Shown here piece after piece: positions 1 to 12,279 of a stretch of DNA of 64,000 nucleotides. Position 1 is the stretch's first letter; each line of letters begins with the position of its first letter. Location: NCBI GenBank assembly GCA_025345505.1, contig JANVCC010000072.1, positions 1,962,451-2,026,450 of the forward strand, written 5' to 3'. This stretch comes from Todiramphus chloris collaris (lineage: Eukaryota; Chordata; Aves; Coraciiformes; Alcedinidae). The notes under the pieces are model-generated. The model saw nothing but the letters and a program-made list of their open reading frames with translations, had not been told where the DNA came from and did not search any database. Made by a program: the position numbers and the translations under genes.

Positions 1-3000
1 AAATGGGATGTATCTGTGTTGACCACTTTGGTAGCCAGGGCTTTGTTGAAAGGGTTGTAGCCTAAGGTGCTGTTTGTTCCTTCCATGTTCCCTGCTCCTG
101 AACACGCACGAGGTGACTGCGAGGGCCACTCTTGTGTCGCTAGCTTCCCAGGTTGCCAGTAACAGAGGAAAATACAGAAAGCACAGCTCACCTCCTAGGA
201 TGTCAGCCAGGCATCTTTAAGTCGACGTTAGCGTCTGTGTCGGAGGAGGTGGCTGGAGATGCCCCCTTCCCCTCTCTGTGTGTGGTTTTGCTGGGTAGCT
301 GTCACCTTTGCTTTCTGCAGGCTGCTCTTTTACCTTTCCCAACCTGCTGCTGCCTGCAGACTCGGGCTGTTATTTCGTCCAGGGCAGGCTGTCACAGAGG
401 GCAACACACGCTCACGCAGCAGCACTGCTTTTGTTCTTGTGCCTTCGTTCCTCTGATCTAAAAATGTGAACATATCTGCTTGCTCTTTGGTATGGGAAAA
501 AACCCCAAACCTAACTATTTCCTGAGTTAGAAGCCTGAAGAGACACAGGCCTTTGAAACCTTTTCCTAGTGTGTAGGCAAGAGCTAACAGTAACTAAAGT
601 TTGTTATAACATACGTACCCCATTCTGCTGATGCTCAGATTGCAAACTGTTTTGGATGCTTGCGCTCACAAATGCTTTTGTCCATTTCTGGTTTCCTTTG
701 CATTTAGTGTAAGGGCTTGTGAATGTTTCTGTTAATTTAAAAATTAAACCCAATGCCTTTTTGCTGACTACACGAACTTCTTCAAGAGCACACACACATA
801 TATATACACATACATATGTATAGCTCGGGAAATAAGTATTATTTTTATTATAGCATTGCCTGCATGGACAATAAAATGCCCACTAAATATAGTTAATGTT
901 AAAAGTTCCCCTAATGCATCTTAGATCTCAGGAATTTAGAACCTGGCTATAAACAAAGACTTTCAATACCCAAGAGAATATATTTTTCCTCAAACAAAGA
1001 AAAGAAGAGTATGTGTTGAACTGGCCATTGGTTTTCCCTCCAACAGGAAGCCTTTCTGTAAATGTTGGGTTCAATGATGTGTTTATTATGTTTGAATTGC
1101 TGCTGTGGTTAGGAACTCCCTCTTTTGAACAGAGCGATGTGTTCTGGGATGCATTGCATGCTTGTCCTCTTAAAATAACATCAGAGAACAACAACCTTTG
1201 GAATAAAACAGGGGAGAGATGATGTTTGTGCGGAAATAACGATCTGGGGTTAGCCTCCTGTTCCTGTTAGGAAAGCTTGCGATGGGAAGAACGTTGAGCG
1301 ATGTTACCGGTGCGGTCTTTATGCACGAACTGATAGGGACATTTGCGTGGTAGGACACACTGGCTGCAGAGGGGAACAGCATGGGTCAGGTACCAAAAGT
1401 ATGCCAGTGCTCTCTGTGATGGTAAGAGCCAGAGACAGATGGGCAGCAGACACCAAGTGCCAGGGGCAGGGGGCTGGGCAGGATGGCTGCTCTTGATGTG
1501 CAGCTAAAATCTAAGTCATCTAGGACAAAGGGATTGGCCAGCAGTGCCAGGAAATGGTTATCATCCAGCAAGGCCTGGGTGGCCTGTGGCACGATGATTT
1601 AATAGCTGAGGGTAACTCCCCAGCAAGCAGTGTGTCCAGAAAAGCATCCGTAGCTCAGGAGCTGCTTGTCATCACCTGAATGACTTAATAGCCACCACAG
1701 AGCAGATGGCAGTGGGGCACGGCAACAAACTGCACTGATAACTGCACACGGGATCCTTTCCCCAGCTCTGGTCGCAGGCATATGAAGACTGGACTGCTCT
1801 CCCAACTTTGGACCGCTCTTTTAAGTAGGCAGGAGAAGGCTGACTATAAATTTGTCTTCTTTGATTCTTAATAAAGTGACTGATAAGATTTGAGATTTCT
1901 GAGGAACCAAAGCAAAATGAGGGAGTTCCCATCCTCTGAATTCTTCTGGGCTTTTTCAGGGTATTTTGCAATATAAACCGATCTGGACCTATCTCACAGT
2001 CTTCTTGTACAGGCAAGCTGGGTAAGTTTTTACTGGAATCACTCATCTGCTTTCCAGAAGGTTACTGTGGATTAAGGGGGACACTGAAGATCAATACTCT
2101 TCCCAAGCTTGCTAAGAGGCTGTTCTTCTCGGGATGCCTGTTCCCCTTTAGAGACACTTGGGGAAATTGTCTAAAAGATGTGTGAGAAATGTATGTTCTG
2201 CTGGTTTATGGCAGTTTCTGCTCTTGGATCTTGAGCTCTCATCTGATGCCGTATCACTCAGTATGGAGGAATATCATCAAAAGCCATGGAGAAAATGTTC
2301 AGGTCTGTCAAAGTTAACAGTGATGGTGGCAGAGTAGCAAGGCTTCAGAAGGAAAGTTTAGGAAATGAGTTCTGGACACATGATGATGTCTGAGCCAGAG
2401 GGATTCAGGGAGTTGTACAGGGGGAGAATGAAGCTCTGGAGAGAGAGTTCTCAGGAAGAAGGCACATGTCTACAAATGGAAGAGGTTAGTGCAAGAGAAG
2501 GTGTAGGAAAGGACCACTGTTAGCACTCACAGGTGAGTGGTGAGGGGCTGGGTTTGCTAAGACAGACATGGGTGGATTGACTAGAAGGAGATCCAGAAGA
2601 AGGCACAGTCATGAAACCTGCAGGAGGAAGGCAGCACATTGTGTTGCGGAGACTGTGTTGCGGAGAATGAGAGCAGAACAGTCTTGCAAAGAGGAAATTA
2701 AGAGCAATTGCTGACTCTACAAGTAAAGCCAGTTGAAACGGGTCAGTTTGAAAGTCCACTCGCAATGGTGACAAATATCTCCTGCTGCTTTGAGGAATGT
2801 GTCTTCTCTCAAAAGAAAATTGAAGCACGCAGGCACAGTTTTGTGCTCTTTCAACAACAGCAATGTGTAGAGCAGAGAATTCAGTCCACGTCTTCAGTGA
2901 TACCTCTAGAAATTGTCTTCTGCCAATTAAGTCCACTCATTTTTCCACCAAAACACCACTGTAATTGGCACTGTAAAAGTGCCAAGACAGGTGGAGATGG

Positions 3001-3264
3001 GCTCTGTGCGATGAGAGGTAAGATTTGGTACGTCACCCGTACCACAAGTAAAGGTCTCAACTGCATGCTGTAGTTCCTGGGTCTGCCTGCTGCTCTTGTG
3101 AATGTTACAATGGCTTTTTGATGCACAGAGGAACGTATATACCAAGACCTGTAGCTACATAATGAAACCTCACAGAGTCTTCCACTCAGTATTTTGATGG
3201 TTATAATTAGTACTTTCAAATATGACCTTTCAACTACTGATGCCATCCTGTAACTTTCACAAAA
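1..3264. other. Unique non-coding sequence, no gene recognised
   Basis: Mixed-composition DNA with no recognisable protein, RNA gene or CR1 fragment. Open frames here, the longest 138 codons on the reverse strand at 2520-2936, have no domain and overlap open frames on the other strand. The only structure seen is a short CA/TA stretch near 0.8 kb and a small direct duplication (TGTGTTGCGGAGA twice, near 2640-2670). Confidence 0.6.
789..822. repeat. CA/TA dinucleotide microsatellite
   Basis: An impure (CA)n run passes into (TA)n and then CATA/TGTA units over about 34 bases. It alternates purine and pyrimidine almost throughout. This is ordinary short simple sequence that is likely to vary in length. 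Confidence 0.8.
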
Positions 3265-3334
3265 GTGATTGTGTCAACTGCATCACATGGCTGAAGCTAG
3301 ACTGATTTTCAGCCATGTGATGCTATTTTATCAC
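3265..3334. repeat. Strong hairpin: perfect 16-bp inverted repeat with 12-base loop
   Basis: Bases 3280-3295 (GCATCACATGGCTGAA) are the exact reverse complement of 3308-3323, with a 12-base spacer between them. After an asymmetric internal loop, a second short helix can form between GTGAT (3265-3269) and ATCAC (3330-3334), giving a fold of about 70 bases. A perfect 16-bp arm with so short a loop is not expected by chance in 64 kb. It could be a short non-autonomous transposon remnant, a structured RNA or a microRNA-like precursor. The stem is shorter and more perfect than a typical precursor, so no function is assigned. Confidence 0.85.
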
Positions 3335-4695
3335 CCTCAGGACAAAGGTTAAGCCCTCCCTTTCTTTTCTCTGTTAGGCACCACTTTCTTTGGTCCTCTT
3401 ACTTTGATACTGCTAAAATTCCTGATGACCACAGAGTTAAGAGTTTTTATAATCCACCGTGTGCTTCTCTGATGAAGAACCCTGCTATTGTGCTGCATGT
3501 AACAGAAATACCTCCACACAATGAAGCAATCATTCTTCCCCGGCAGGGTCTGAATGTCTTGATTCTCATCCCACAGCAGGTTTGGCAGGGAACAAATTCC
3601 CCAGCTTGCAAAGGGCAGCGGCCAGCAGAATCTTCCTGCATTTTAAAACGTTCTTTAACGTTAGGCTCTCTGCATTCAGCTGGTAACTTTAGCTGACGGA
3701 GAGTTTTATAGAATATTTGAACTTCAGCCTATTGAAACTATCCCCCTGCATTGGTGAATATTTTTATTGCAGTATAAATGTGTTATTTTTCCTTTTGTTT
3801 ATTATGGTACAAGCATATTTTTAAATACTTTTCTGTGGCTTATTTGGAGGCTGCAGTTTCATTGTTTTCACTGTTGCCTAGGTGGGACACGGGCATTACC
3901 GGAGGCTTGAATACAAAGTGGGCAGTGTTGAGATAAAGGCTCACGGTTTTAAAATCAACCTAGTCCATCCTGTGGGCTGAATGGGCAGAAGAAAGGAAAT
4001 GTAGTTCTACGTTGGATGTTATACAATTGTGTGAGTAAATGGAGAAGTGCTGGATGCAAAGTTGGACTAAAGTGAACTTGCTGAATTTGAGGATGTTTCC
4101 TTTGTGTTTTCTCACTGTAGATTTCAGGATTGCACAGGCATGAGTTCAATATTCCTAAGTGAAATCTAACATAAAATTAATTACACTTTATAGTAGAAGG
4201 AGGTCAGGTTTAAGATCTGAGTTTTAAATACTTCCTTTCCTCCCAGTTCTGGAAAACAAACAAGAAAAACCAGGAGAAAAAAACCCAACACTAACAGCAA
4301 CTATCCAAAACCCAGACAGATGCTATGTAAAAATTTAATAACAAAAAAGAAATTATGATAGCCCTGCTTGCTATTTGCCAGATGACCACCTGGGCATGAC
4401 ACCTGACTCAGCAGTGGCATGTCCCCACTGCCACTGGTGATGCTGCACAGCTCTGCTGATGCTGATGGAGGCCAGGTTGAGGTGTCCCATTGAAGATGCC
4501 AGGGTGTGGGTGGTCCCCAGGCACCAGGCTGGGGCTTGCCAAGGGGAAAGGCAACTGTGCTTCTCCCGGCACCACCCACCTCCTCTTCCTCCATCACCTA
4601 AGAACCCCAGTGCTGCCCAGCCCACACCCACTCCCAATGGGGATGCTCCTTCCTGACCTCACACCCAAGTGCTGGAGAATGATGTTGATGGCACT

Positions 4696-4729
4696 GATAT
4701 CGGTATCAATGCTATCAACATTGATAGCA
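4696..4729. promoter_or_regulatory. Clustered GATA-type motifs with a 9-bp-arm palindrome
   Basis: TGCTATCAA (4710-4718) is the exact reverse complement of TTGATAGCA (4721-4729), separated by CA. Just upstream lie GATATC and GGTATC. This gives several GATA/TATC cores within about 35 bases. Clustered GATA cores can bind GATA-family zinc-finger factors, but a 9-bp inverted repeat is near chance level in a window this size. Function is conjecture. Confidence 0.25.
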
Positions 4730-5704
4730 GGGCAGGAGTTGGGGCAGAGGGACACGGGTGAGGTGAGTCCCTTGGTGGCCCCAAAACCTGTCATCAGAGG
4801 AGACCTGGAGGGCCTGATTCAGCTGGGGACCTGGTGCAATGGCTTCTCCTGATTCACAGCTGTGTAACTCGTGCTGGAGTCAGGTTCATAATATCTCAGG
4901 CATGTGATTCACATGAGTGTAAAGGCCACTGGATACAATTACACATTTATTTTTACCTACCACTAAGGGAATTTCCATTCAGTACTATGCGAGCTGGTTG
5001 CCCTTGCTCTGTACTCTTTCACTACTATTTTTCCTGACAATTCACGTCTAAGAAACACAAGACAGAGAGAGACTTAATGTTATGTGAAAGGATTTTCCTG
5101 GGGTAACTGTATTCAGTCTTTGCTCAAACTGAACGAATAACTTTGATCTGTCAACTGTGAAAAGTAAACTGGGTGCGACCTTCCGTCATCGGCTAATCGT
5201 CTCACTTAATGACATCTGTTAACTTTGTTCTGATATTAGATCATGGTCTTTCTTTGTACTGTCAAGATTTTTCATCCAAGGTCTAATTATTTCACTTTCT
5301 GTGTATACGGATATCTCGGGAGTCAGTTGCACCTAGCACGAAGATAATTTTTTCTATTTTGAATTTCCAAAACTGATCCCAGCAGTCAGATCGACGTGGC
5401 CTTTTAAAGTATAAAGCATCTTAAAACAGCTTAAAGCCCAGCACGTATCTCAGTCCCTCTCTCCCCCTCATTTTATTTTAGGTACCGTATTTATTTATTC
5501 TTGTCTGAGAGGGAAGGAGGAAAAGGGAGAATTGCTCCTGTCCCAGTAAAGTTCAGTATTTCAAACCAGTTGACTGATGTGACTTGTTACAGAGGACTGA
5601 ACTGTCCCACAGGAAGGAAGAAGAAAATACTGGTTTTCAGGCTGCTTTCCCTTTCAAAGTTTTTTTATCCTTTAATAGTGATAAAGGCCTGGGTAGATGG
5701 TGTC

Positions 5705-5900
5705 TGGGGGGATTAATGGCCGTTTGGGGTTAATGCCCTAAGGCCCTCTGTTCCTCAGCTCTTTCCAAGCAGCGATTAATCTGCAGGGGAATGCACGCGC
5801 CCTGATCGCTATTGCTGATAATGCTCATCCTTATAGTATAGATCAAACCCCCCAGACTTATCGTAGTAATGGCCATGTCCTCACCTCCCAGGCTTTGTTC
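5705..5900. promoter_or_regulatory. Candidate cis-regulatory block with repeated GATTA/TTAAT cores
   Basis: GGGATTAATGG (from about 5709), GGGTTAATGCC (from about 5727) and GCGATTAATCTGC (from about 5773) are spaced within 80 bases. GCTGATAATGCTC follows near 5815. GGATTA/TAATCC is the classical core for OTX, PITX and related K50 homeodomain proteins, and TTAATTA-like cores suit Q50 homeodomains. The block is more even in texture and has more intact CpGs (GCACGCGCC near 5795) than its surroundings. It has no open frame of note. A conserved enhancer is possible but unproven. Confidence 0.3.
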
Positions 5901-8900
5901 AGCCCAGTCAGCCACAGCTTAAGCTCCTGGTAGCATCCAGTCACATTCGGTTCAACAGGCATTTTGGCTCTTGAGACCCCTTCCTGCAACGTGCCCAGTG
6001 CCACTCACCAGTGTTTTGAGACCACTGTATTCTCCTCTAGGAACTCTAGGCAGATTTGCTCTTAGAAGGCTGTGGGACTCAGTCCTCTCTCCCTATCCCG
6101 TGCGATAGCAGTGGAGGGTGTGGTGGGATCACAGAGGGGCGCAAAGGCAAGGAGTGACAGCTGGCATCGGGGGCAAGGGGGTAGTAGTTGGTAGGCAGAT
6201 CAATGGCAGGAGAGGCATCACACCACCGTGAACTCCTGTGCCTGTTTTCTCGTTCTGCAGCGTTGGCTTTCGCTGCCTCACACCTCATTTGTTACTGCGA
6301 TGTACACACTGCTCTCTGCCAGGTGCAGGTGGAAGAGAAATGGTCAGTTAGGTGAATTGCACCATCTGTAGAAGACCAGCCTCTGTTGGGAGGTCAGCCC
6401 ATACTGCGTGATTGACCAGGCCAGCAAGTCTAATATTTTTCAGGTACTTTCCTGGGGATGGCCAAGTAGCAGAATGCCACATCAGCTATTACAGCTTGTC
6501 CAGATGCTGTCTCTCTTTTCCTGACTGTATTTCCTATTGTATTGTCTGGCATCGTTTTCTATTCCTGAAGCAATTTACCCTGCATCACCTCATTTGAGAG
6601 ATTATTCCACAGTCTAGTACTGCTCACTGTGATCCAGCCTCATTTCAATGAGCATTTAATGTCTTTGGAGTAGGAGTATCTAGCTTACTCTCCAGTTGTA
6701 AGTAATACACAAAGGTGTGCAAAAATGCATGGAAAGTATCAAGACTGCTGCCTGTGAAGATTTTAAATTCTATGAGAGCCCGAAATGAATGTTTCAGTAC
6801 ATTCCAATCTCTTTAAAAACATTACATGCTGAGAAGTAATAGAAGAAAATGTAAAACATAAGCGGCCCCATTTTCGACTTCTGTGCCTGTGTTTGAGTCA
6901 GAGTGATGTGTTCATGTGGTATGTAACCTCTCTGCGAGCAGCCCCCTGAGCTCTTCGCTGGGGTTTCGGTGTGCGTTCTTTCCACTTCAGAATGACACTT
7001 GGGTCTGGTGGCTCTCTTACTCCTCTAGAACCTCTTATAAGTCAATGTTGCCACTCTGAGAATTTTATGGTCAGTTAAAAGTATGTGAATAGCTACAAGT
7101 ATTTGATTTTAATTTCAGGGAATAGCTGTGTTCTGGTTTTTTTTAGTTTATAGCTATTGCAAATGCTATCTTTTTAATTTATTTTTGCTCTTGGTAGAAC
7201 TTTTCAATACAACAGTTGCAAATAATAACTCTTTATTATTAACTTTATTCTCTGTTCCATATACATGGCACTTTGTTACACATACATACTCCTTTTCACA
7301 GTTTACCAAGTGCTTTTTTATTTATTCAATCATTTGACAACCATGATAGGCTACCATAGAATTAACGGAAGTCTGACATCCCTGATCCCTTCTGAGTGTC
7401 TTTCCAAATCTAGCTTGAAAGCACGGAGGCTATTCTTATAACTCTGAACTAATTCTAGCTGCTCTTGCTGACATTAAGAGAAAATGCAAAGCCATTAGCA
7501 ACTTGCCAGAACAGTGGAGTGATAGCCAGTCCGGGCTATTGGGAGCTACCGGGCTGTTTAGAAACAGATAGCTATTTATTTCACTGGGAGAGTAAAACAA
7601 GCTGCACAGCCTTACTCTACCTTTCTTTTTTTTTTTCCCTTAAGGTCCTCCTCCTCTGTTTTCTCTCTCTCCTGCTGGCCATGTTTGTCAAAGAGGGTCT
7701 AGGTAGCAAACATTTGGAGATGTCATCCACACATGTCAGTGGGAGACTTCCATCGTGGCATTAGCAGGTCAGCCCCCTTCTCACTTTATCCTGTTTCCAG
7801 GAACATCTTTGCTTGCTCAGTTAATGAAAACATTCACTGTTCTTGAAGAAAAATAGTCCAATATTATACAAGCGTTCCAAATTACAGCAGGTACTCACTT
7901 TCCTAGGGGAATACATTTAAAAAGGTGTAGCCTGAAGCCTTATTTTGCTTTTGAATATTTTACCTGATTTTTACATGTTTATTTCATACCAACCCATGTA
8001 TTGTGTGAGAATCTCTGACCTGGTTCAAGTGAGTTGGACAGGTTGTAAGCTACAGGAGTTAGTAAAGGGAAGAAACTCAGCTGGCGAATTTGAGTCTCTT
8101 TGATGGGATCCAAGTGATTGAAATCCACTTCAAGGCAGTTCTTTTTCTTCAAATATCCTGTTTGAAATTATGGGAACAACCACTGAGGGTGGTGTTGGTG
8201 GGAGCTTCCTGGTGAAACCAGGACTGTTGCCATCCCTAGACCAGGTGAGACATGGCATTGTCTAGATGAATTCTAAAAACCTCCAATTCCAGCACATTGC
8301 TGGGTACCTGTTATGGAGCTGCATCTTCCTCATGAAGTGAATATAATGTTACTGCTTTTTTGGAAGTCTTACTCTAGCTAGTCCTGTTGGCTTGCACATA
8401 TCCAGGCCAGTGAGAGTCAAGCTGACCCTTTATACCAGGCAGAAACAGCACCTAGCACAGGCTGGGAAGGTTTGGAAAGCTGCTTCATCCACTCCCAGAA
8501 GAATATTTGGTATGAGAAGGCAGGAATATAACAGCAGTCACACTGGACTGGACCACAGGGCCAATATCCAGCCGTGACTGAAGTGGGTTCTTTGGCAAGA
8601 GTATAAACAGAGAGTGTACATATAGTGCTCAAGGTTAGAAAAGGAATTCAGATGTTTCCCTTTCTACAAGATAGGAAAAAAAGTAATCACCAATATCACA
8701 ACAGAAATACTTAAGACTGTCCTCAAGTTGTATGAATGTATGTGTGCTGCGAATGAAATCCCATGAAGAAAAGGTTGGGAAAAGAAGAAAAAAAGGAAAG
8801 GAAAGGAGACATACTGTAGGTACCAATATTATTATCTGAAAAAAAACAACCCACCCCAGCTCTCCAAAGTTCTCACTTCTCTTTGCAAAGCCCATTCAAT

Positions 8901-11900
8901 GAGTTACCCAGTGACATACCCTTTAAGCGAGGTGACGCATCCTGGACCGCTCAGCTGCGGACACAAGTGTGAGGAGGTTCCCACGGGACATAGTGCAAAC
9001 TGCCAGGGAGCTTCCCTGCTGTGTCCTGGGGAGTTAGTTGGTAGGAAAAGACAATGTTTGCTACTGGAGACCAGAGACACTGTCTTGGACATCTGCAGTT
9101 TAAGTGAAAAGGTATGTAAAGCCCTGTTTTAGATAGCTCCCTGATACCAAAGTGACAGGGGGCTGGAGGAATGGGCCTAAGCACAGCCTTGTCTTGACAG
9201 AAAGTGCTTGAAGAAGGGAGAGCCATGAGGGTCCAGAACTGCTTGGATGTCCTGGGAGAGGTGATGGCCACATGAAATTCAAAGATGGGGAAGAGGTTAG
9301 GAACTTCATGGGGGAGAGGGAGGACCCAGACTCTGGAAAAAGCTCTCTTTGCTGTTGGATGAGGTAATACGAACGAGCCTTCGATGTGAAGATACTGTGC
9401 AGAAATGGCAATCGCGTGCACCTTCACATGAGAATCTTTTCACCTCAGAATGCAAGGAAAGAAAGGTGGGGACAAGAGTCACAATATTAGTCCTGTGCCA
9501 AAAGGCAAAGATGATCTAGGTCAGACAGGTGTGATGAGTGGAGTTCCTGATGCTAAATGGGATGTTCATGACCAGGGCAAGTAAAGGTTTGCTTGAAATC
9601 CAAGAGATATCAAACTTGCAAATAATGAGATTCAGGCAGATGATGCTCACATGGAGTACCTGACCTAAACTGAGTGAGTCTTCTCTTCCAGATTTCCAGT
9701 GAATATGGGCTGCTCTAACACCGTCCTTCCTATTTAATCCTTCCAGACCTCTGTTTTTCTATTGTGGCTTTTGCTGAGCGCACAGCGAGCAAAAAGGGGG
9801 AAAGCCATCCTGGCAGCAGAGCCTGGCAGCACCCGCAGGGTGCCGTGTGCGGGCAACGCTGCGCACTGAGGGATCTTGGCAGGTTTCGTGGTGCTGTGGG
9901 AGAGGGATGGATGGGAGTGAGTTCCACCCTAGCAAGTCTGGATGGGTCTCGAGAGGGAAATCTCTGTGGCAGCAGAAAGCTGCCACGTCTGTGAGTTCAG
10001 CTTTACACCCAAACCCGTGGTTCCGCCTCAAAGGCAGAAGAATGCATAGAACTGTCTTTACAAAGTTCAGTGCTGGTGGTATAGAATTTGTGAACTAAAT
10101 GTTGATGCATTTGTGATCCGAGAGGTGCTGTAGGAAGGGTTCAGTTGTGTGAATGCAGGTACCTACTGCTGCTTACCATGGTCTGCAGTATTCTGCTTGG
10201 CCTCTGACCGTGACTCGTATCATCTGAGACCTTGGACAGTTGAGAGCACCCCAAAGAGTGCCAGACACACATGTTTAGGTGAGACAAGGTGAGACTGACA
10301 CCCTGGAACAAATGGACACAGAGGTAAGGAGGCTCAGTGCTCCTCTGGCTGCCACCACAGCCACTTGAAGTAGATGAATTATCTTGGCTTCTGGAGACAT
10401 CATGCTGCCTGAAGCCTGCTGCTGCTCCCGCTAGGGGCTTTCACACAGCACAGAAATGCAAAACTTTACCCCAGGAAACTCCTCTTTCTCCTTGGGGATA
10501 AATCCCCACCCCTGATCCCTCCCCGCTGTGCAGCACGCAGGGCTTCCTGCGGGCCCAGGCGCTGAGTGACTCGGTGGAAGGCACAATCTTCCCAGGCTCT
10601 CAAGAGGCTGATTGGAAAAATCTGTTTCGTAATTAATGTGTGATAAGACAGCACAATATCTTCAAGGGTTTCTTGTGGCCTTTTCCTAGTGCTTGAGTTT
10701 AATTTTCCTCCTTCCAGCAGTCTCCATATATCTTCTGTAATGTGGTGGAATCAGTGCCTCGGAGAGGTTTTTTGTTTTAGCTGCCAGACAGCTATAGACC
10801 AATTAATCTACAAGTATGCACATTTGGGGATGATATTCTCCAGTGACTCAGCAATGTAACAGATGGCAAAATATTTCATATTTATTTCCATTCCATTTCT
10901 ACATTGGAAATGAACCCAGACATTTTATTTTTTTGACAGTCAGACAACATCTGTTGAGAACGCTGTCAGCTGAATTACAACCTCTCTGGCAGGTAGCTGG
11001 GCAGACAGCATGAATTGATTTCAGCTATTCTGTATGCGGCTAAATGTCTTTCTCTACTACATTATTTTCATTACAAGGGCTGGATTTATGGATGCTGACT
11101 AGCTTTACATTGTATGCCTGATAGTTTAAGTTTACTCATGCAAAGAATTGGCGTATTAAGGAAGATCCTGTGCAATAAGTTGCAGTATCGATGGGTTTAT
11201 TGGCACTCGTTCCTTAGCCAAGACTAATTAAAAGAAGGGGTATTTTGGAGGGTCCAGGCCAGTGGCTTGGATGATGCACTCCACTGCTGTGGAAGGAGCA
11301 GTGTGGGAGAGACTTTGAGGATTTAGTCCCAGGAGCTGGTGTAACCCAGACATATCACAGTCTGAGATATCTGAGCCGACCGAGAGGCTGCCAAGTGCGC
11401 TCTCTCCTGGTGCAAGCAGCATCCTAGACTTCTGGCAGTTCTCAAACAGATTTTTTTCCTGGGGAAGCAGGTGTGGAAGCTGTGGTCTTCCGTGGTGAGA
11501 GGATGAGGAGTCTGAGCACTGGAGGAAGACTGATTTGGGGGAAGAGATTTGGTATTTTTCTGCTAAGATAGAAGCTCCCTGAGCAGTGGAATTAGCAGTT
11601 TCCTCCAGCCTTGTTGTCCCGTGTCTTGTATTCCTTAGCTCAAGGCTGTAACACCTATTCCTGCCATCCTGTGCACACTGCCAGCCTTCCTTGCAACAGC
11701 AGAGTCAGCTCTCCCTCTGGCCTGTTCCCTGTCCACAGTACTGGGAGCTCCCCCGTGCTTTTTTGCTGTTGGGCAAGACACTGTATGTGATGATGCAGAG
11801 ACACATAGATACTCATTTTCTAGAGAGCACATGGCTGCAGACTGAGCAGCTGCTGCCAAACAGATTGGACAACAGCTGAGTTCTCCTTGAGTTTCCATCA

Positions 11901-12225
11901 GACATTTCTGATTCTCAGCAAATATGTGTGAATGTCCTCTACCATGTCTACTGTCTGCCAAATGCAATTAGGGTAAACTGATGGACAGATAGGAAAGACA
12001 GGATGAGCACAGTTGTGGAAAACTAGGCTAAGAATCACAGTAAACAAGTGAGTAATGAGGGAAATATTTGCAAGATTTAGTTTCATTACTTTGGTTCTGT
12101 GCTATCCTTTAACTGACTTTATTCAGCTTTGTCCGTCAGGAGTTAGATGTTCTTCTGCATTTGGTACTGAACATATTTTCCTCACAGCATATGGATGAAG
12201 TCGGGAGTTACATCCGTTTGGCCAT

Positions 12226-12279
12226 ATACATATGTGTGTGCATGTATACATATGTGTGTGCATGTATACGTATGTGCAC
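12226..12279. repeat. 20-bp tandem repeat, alternating purine-pyrimidine
   Basis: The unit ATACATATGTGTGTGCATGT occurs at 12226-12245 and 12246-12265, followed by a diverged partial copy (ATACGTATGTGCAC). Almost every step alternates purine and pyrimidine, a composition that favours left-handed DNA under supercoiling. The two full copies are identical, so the duplication is recent or homogenised. Confidence 0.85.

Larger units (their letters stand above)
3335..12225. other. Unique non-coding sequence with motif clusters, no gene recognised
   Basis: About 8.9 kb without a supported gene. Local features are a GATA-type palindrome near 4.71 kb, a homeodomain-motif cluster at 5.7-5.9 kb, short poly-T and purine tracts (7.62 kb and 8.78 kb), and a smooth AT-rich block at 10.8-11.2 kb that could be conserved non-coding DNA. 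Open frames up to 158 codons (reverse strand, 8951-9427) resemble no known family. Confidence 0.55.

Noticed and set aside
6560-6660. GAGAGATTATTCCACAGTC-like stretch recalling the antisense of an old L3/CR1 3' region
   Set aside because: Only about 40 bases look similar and the diagnostic 3' end is missing. A profile search could revive it.
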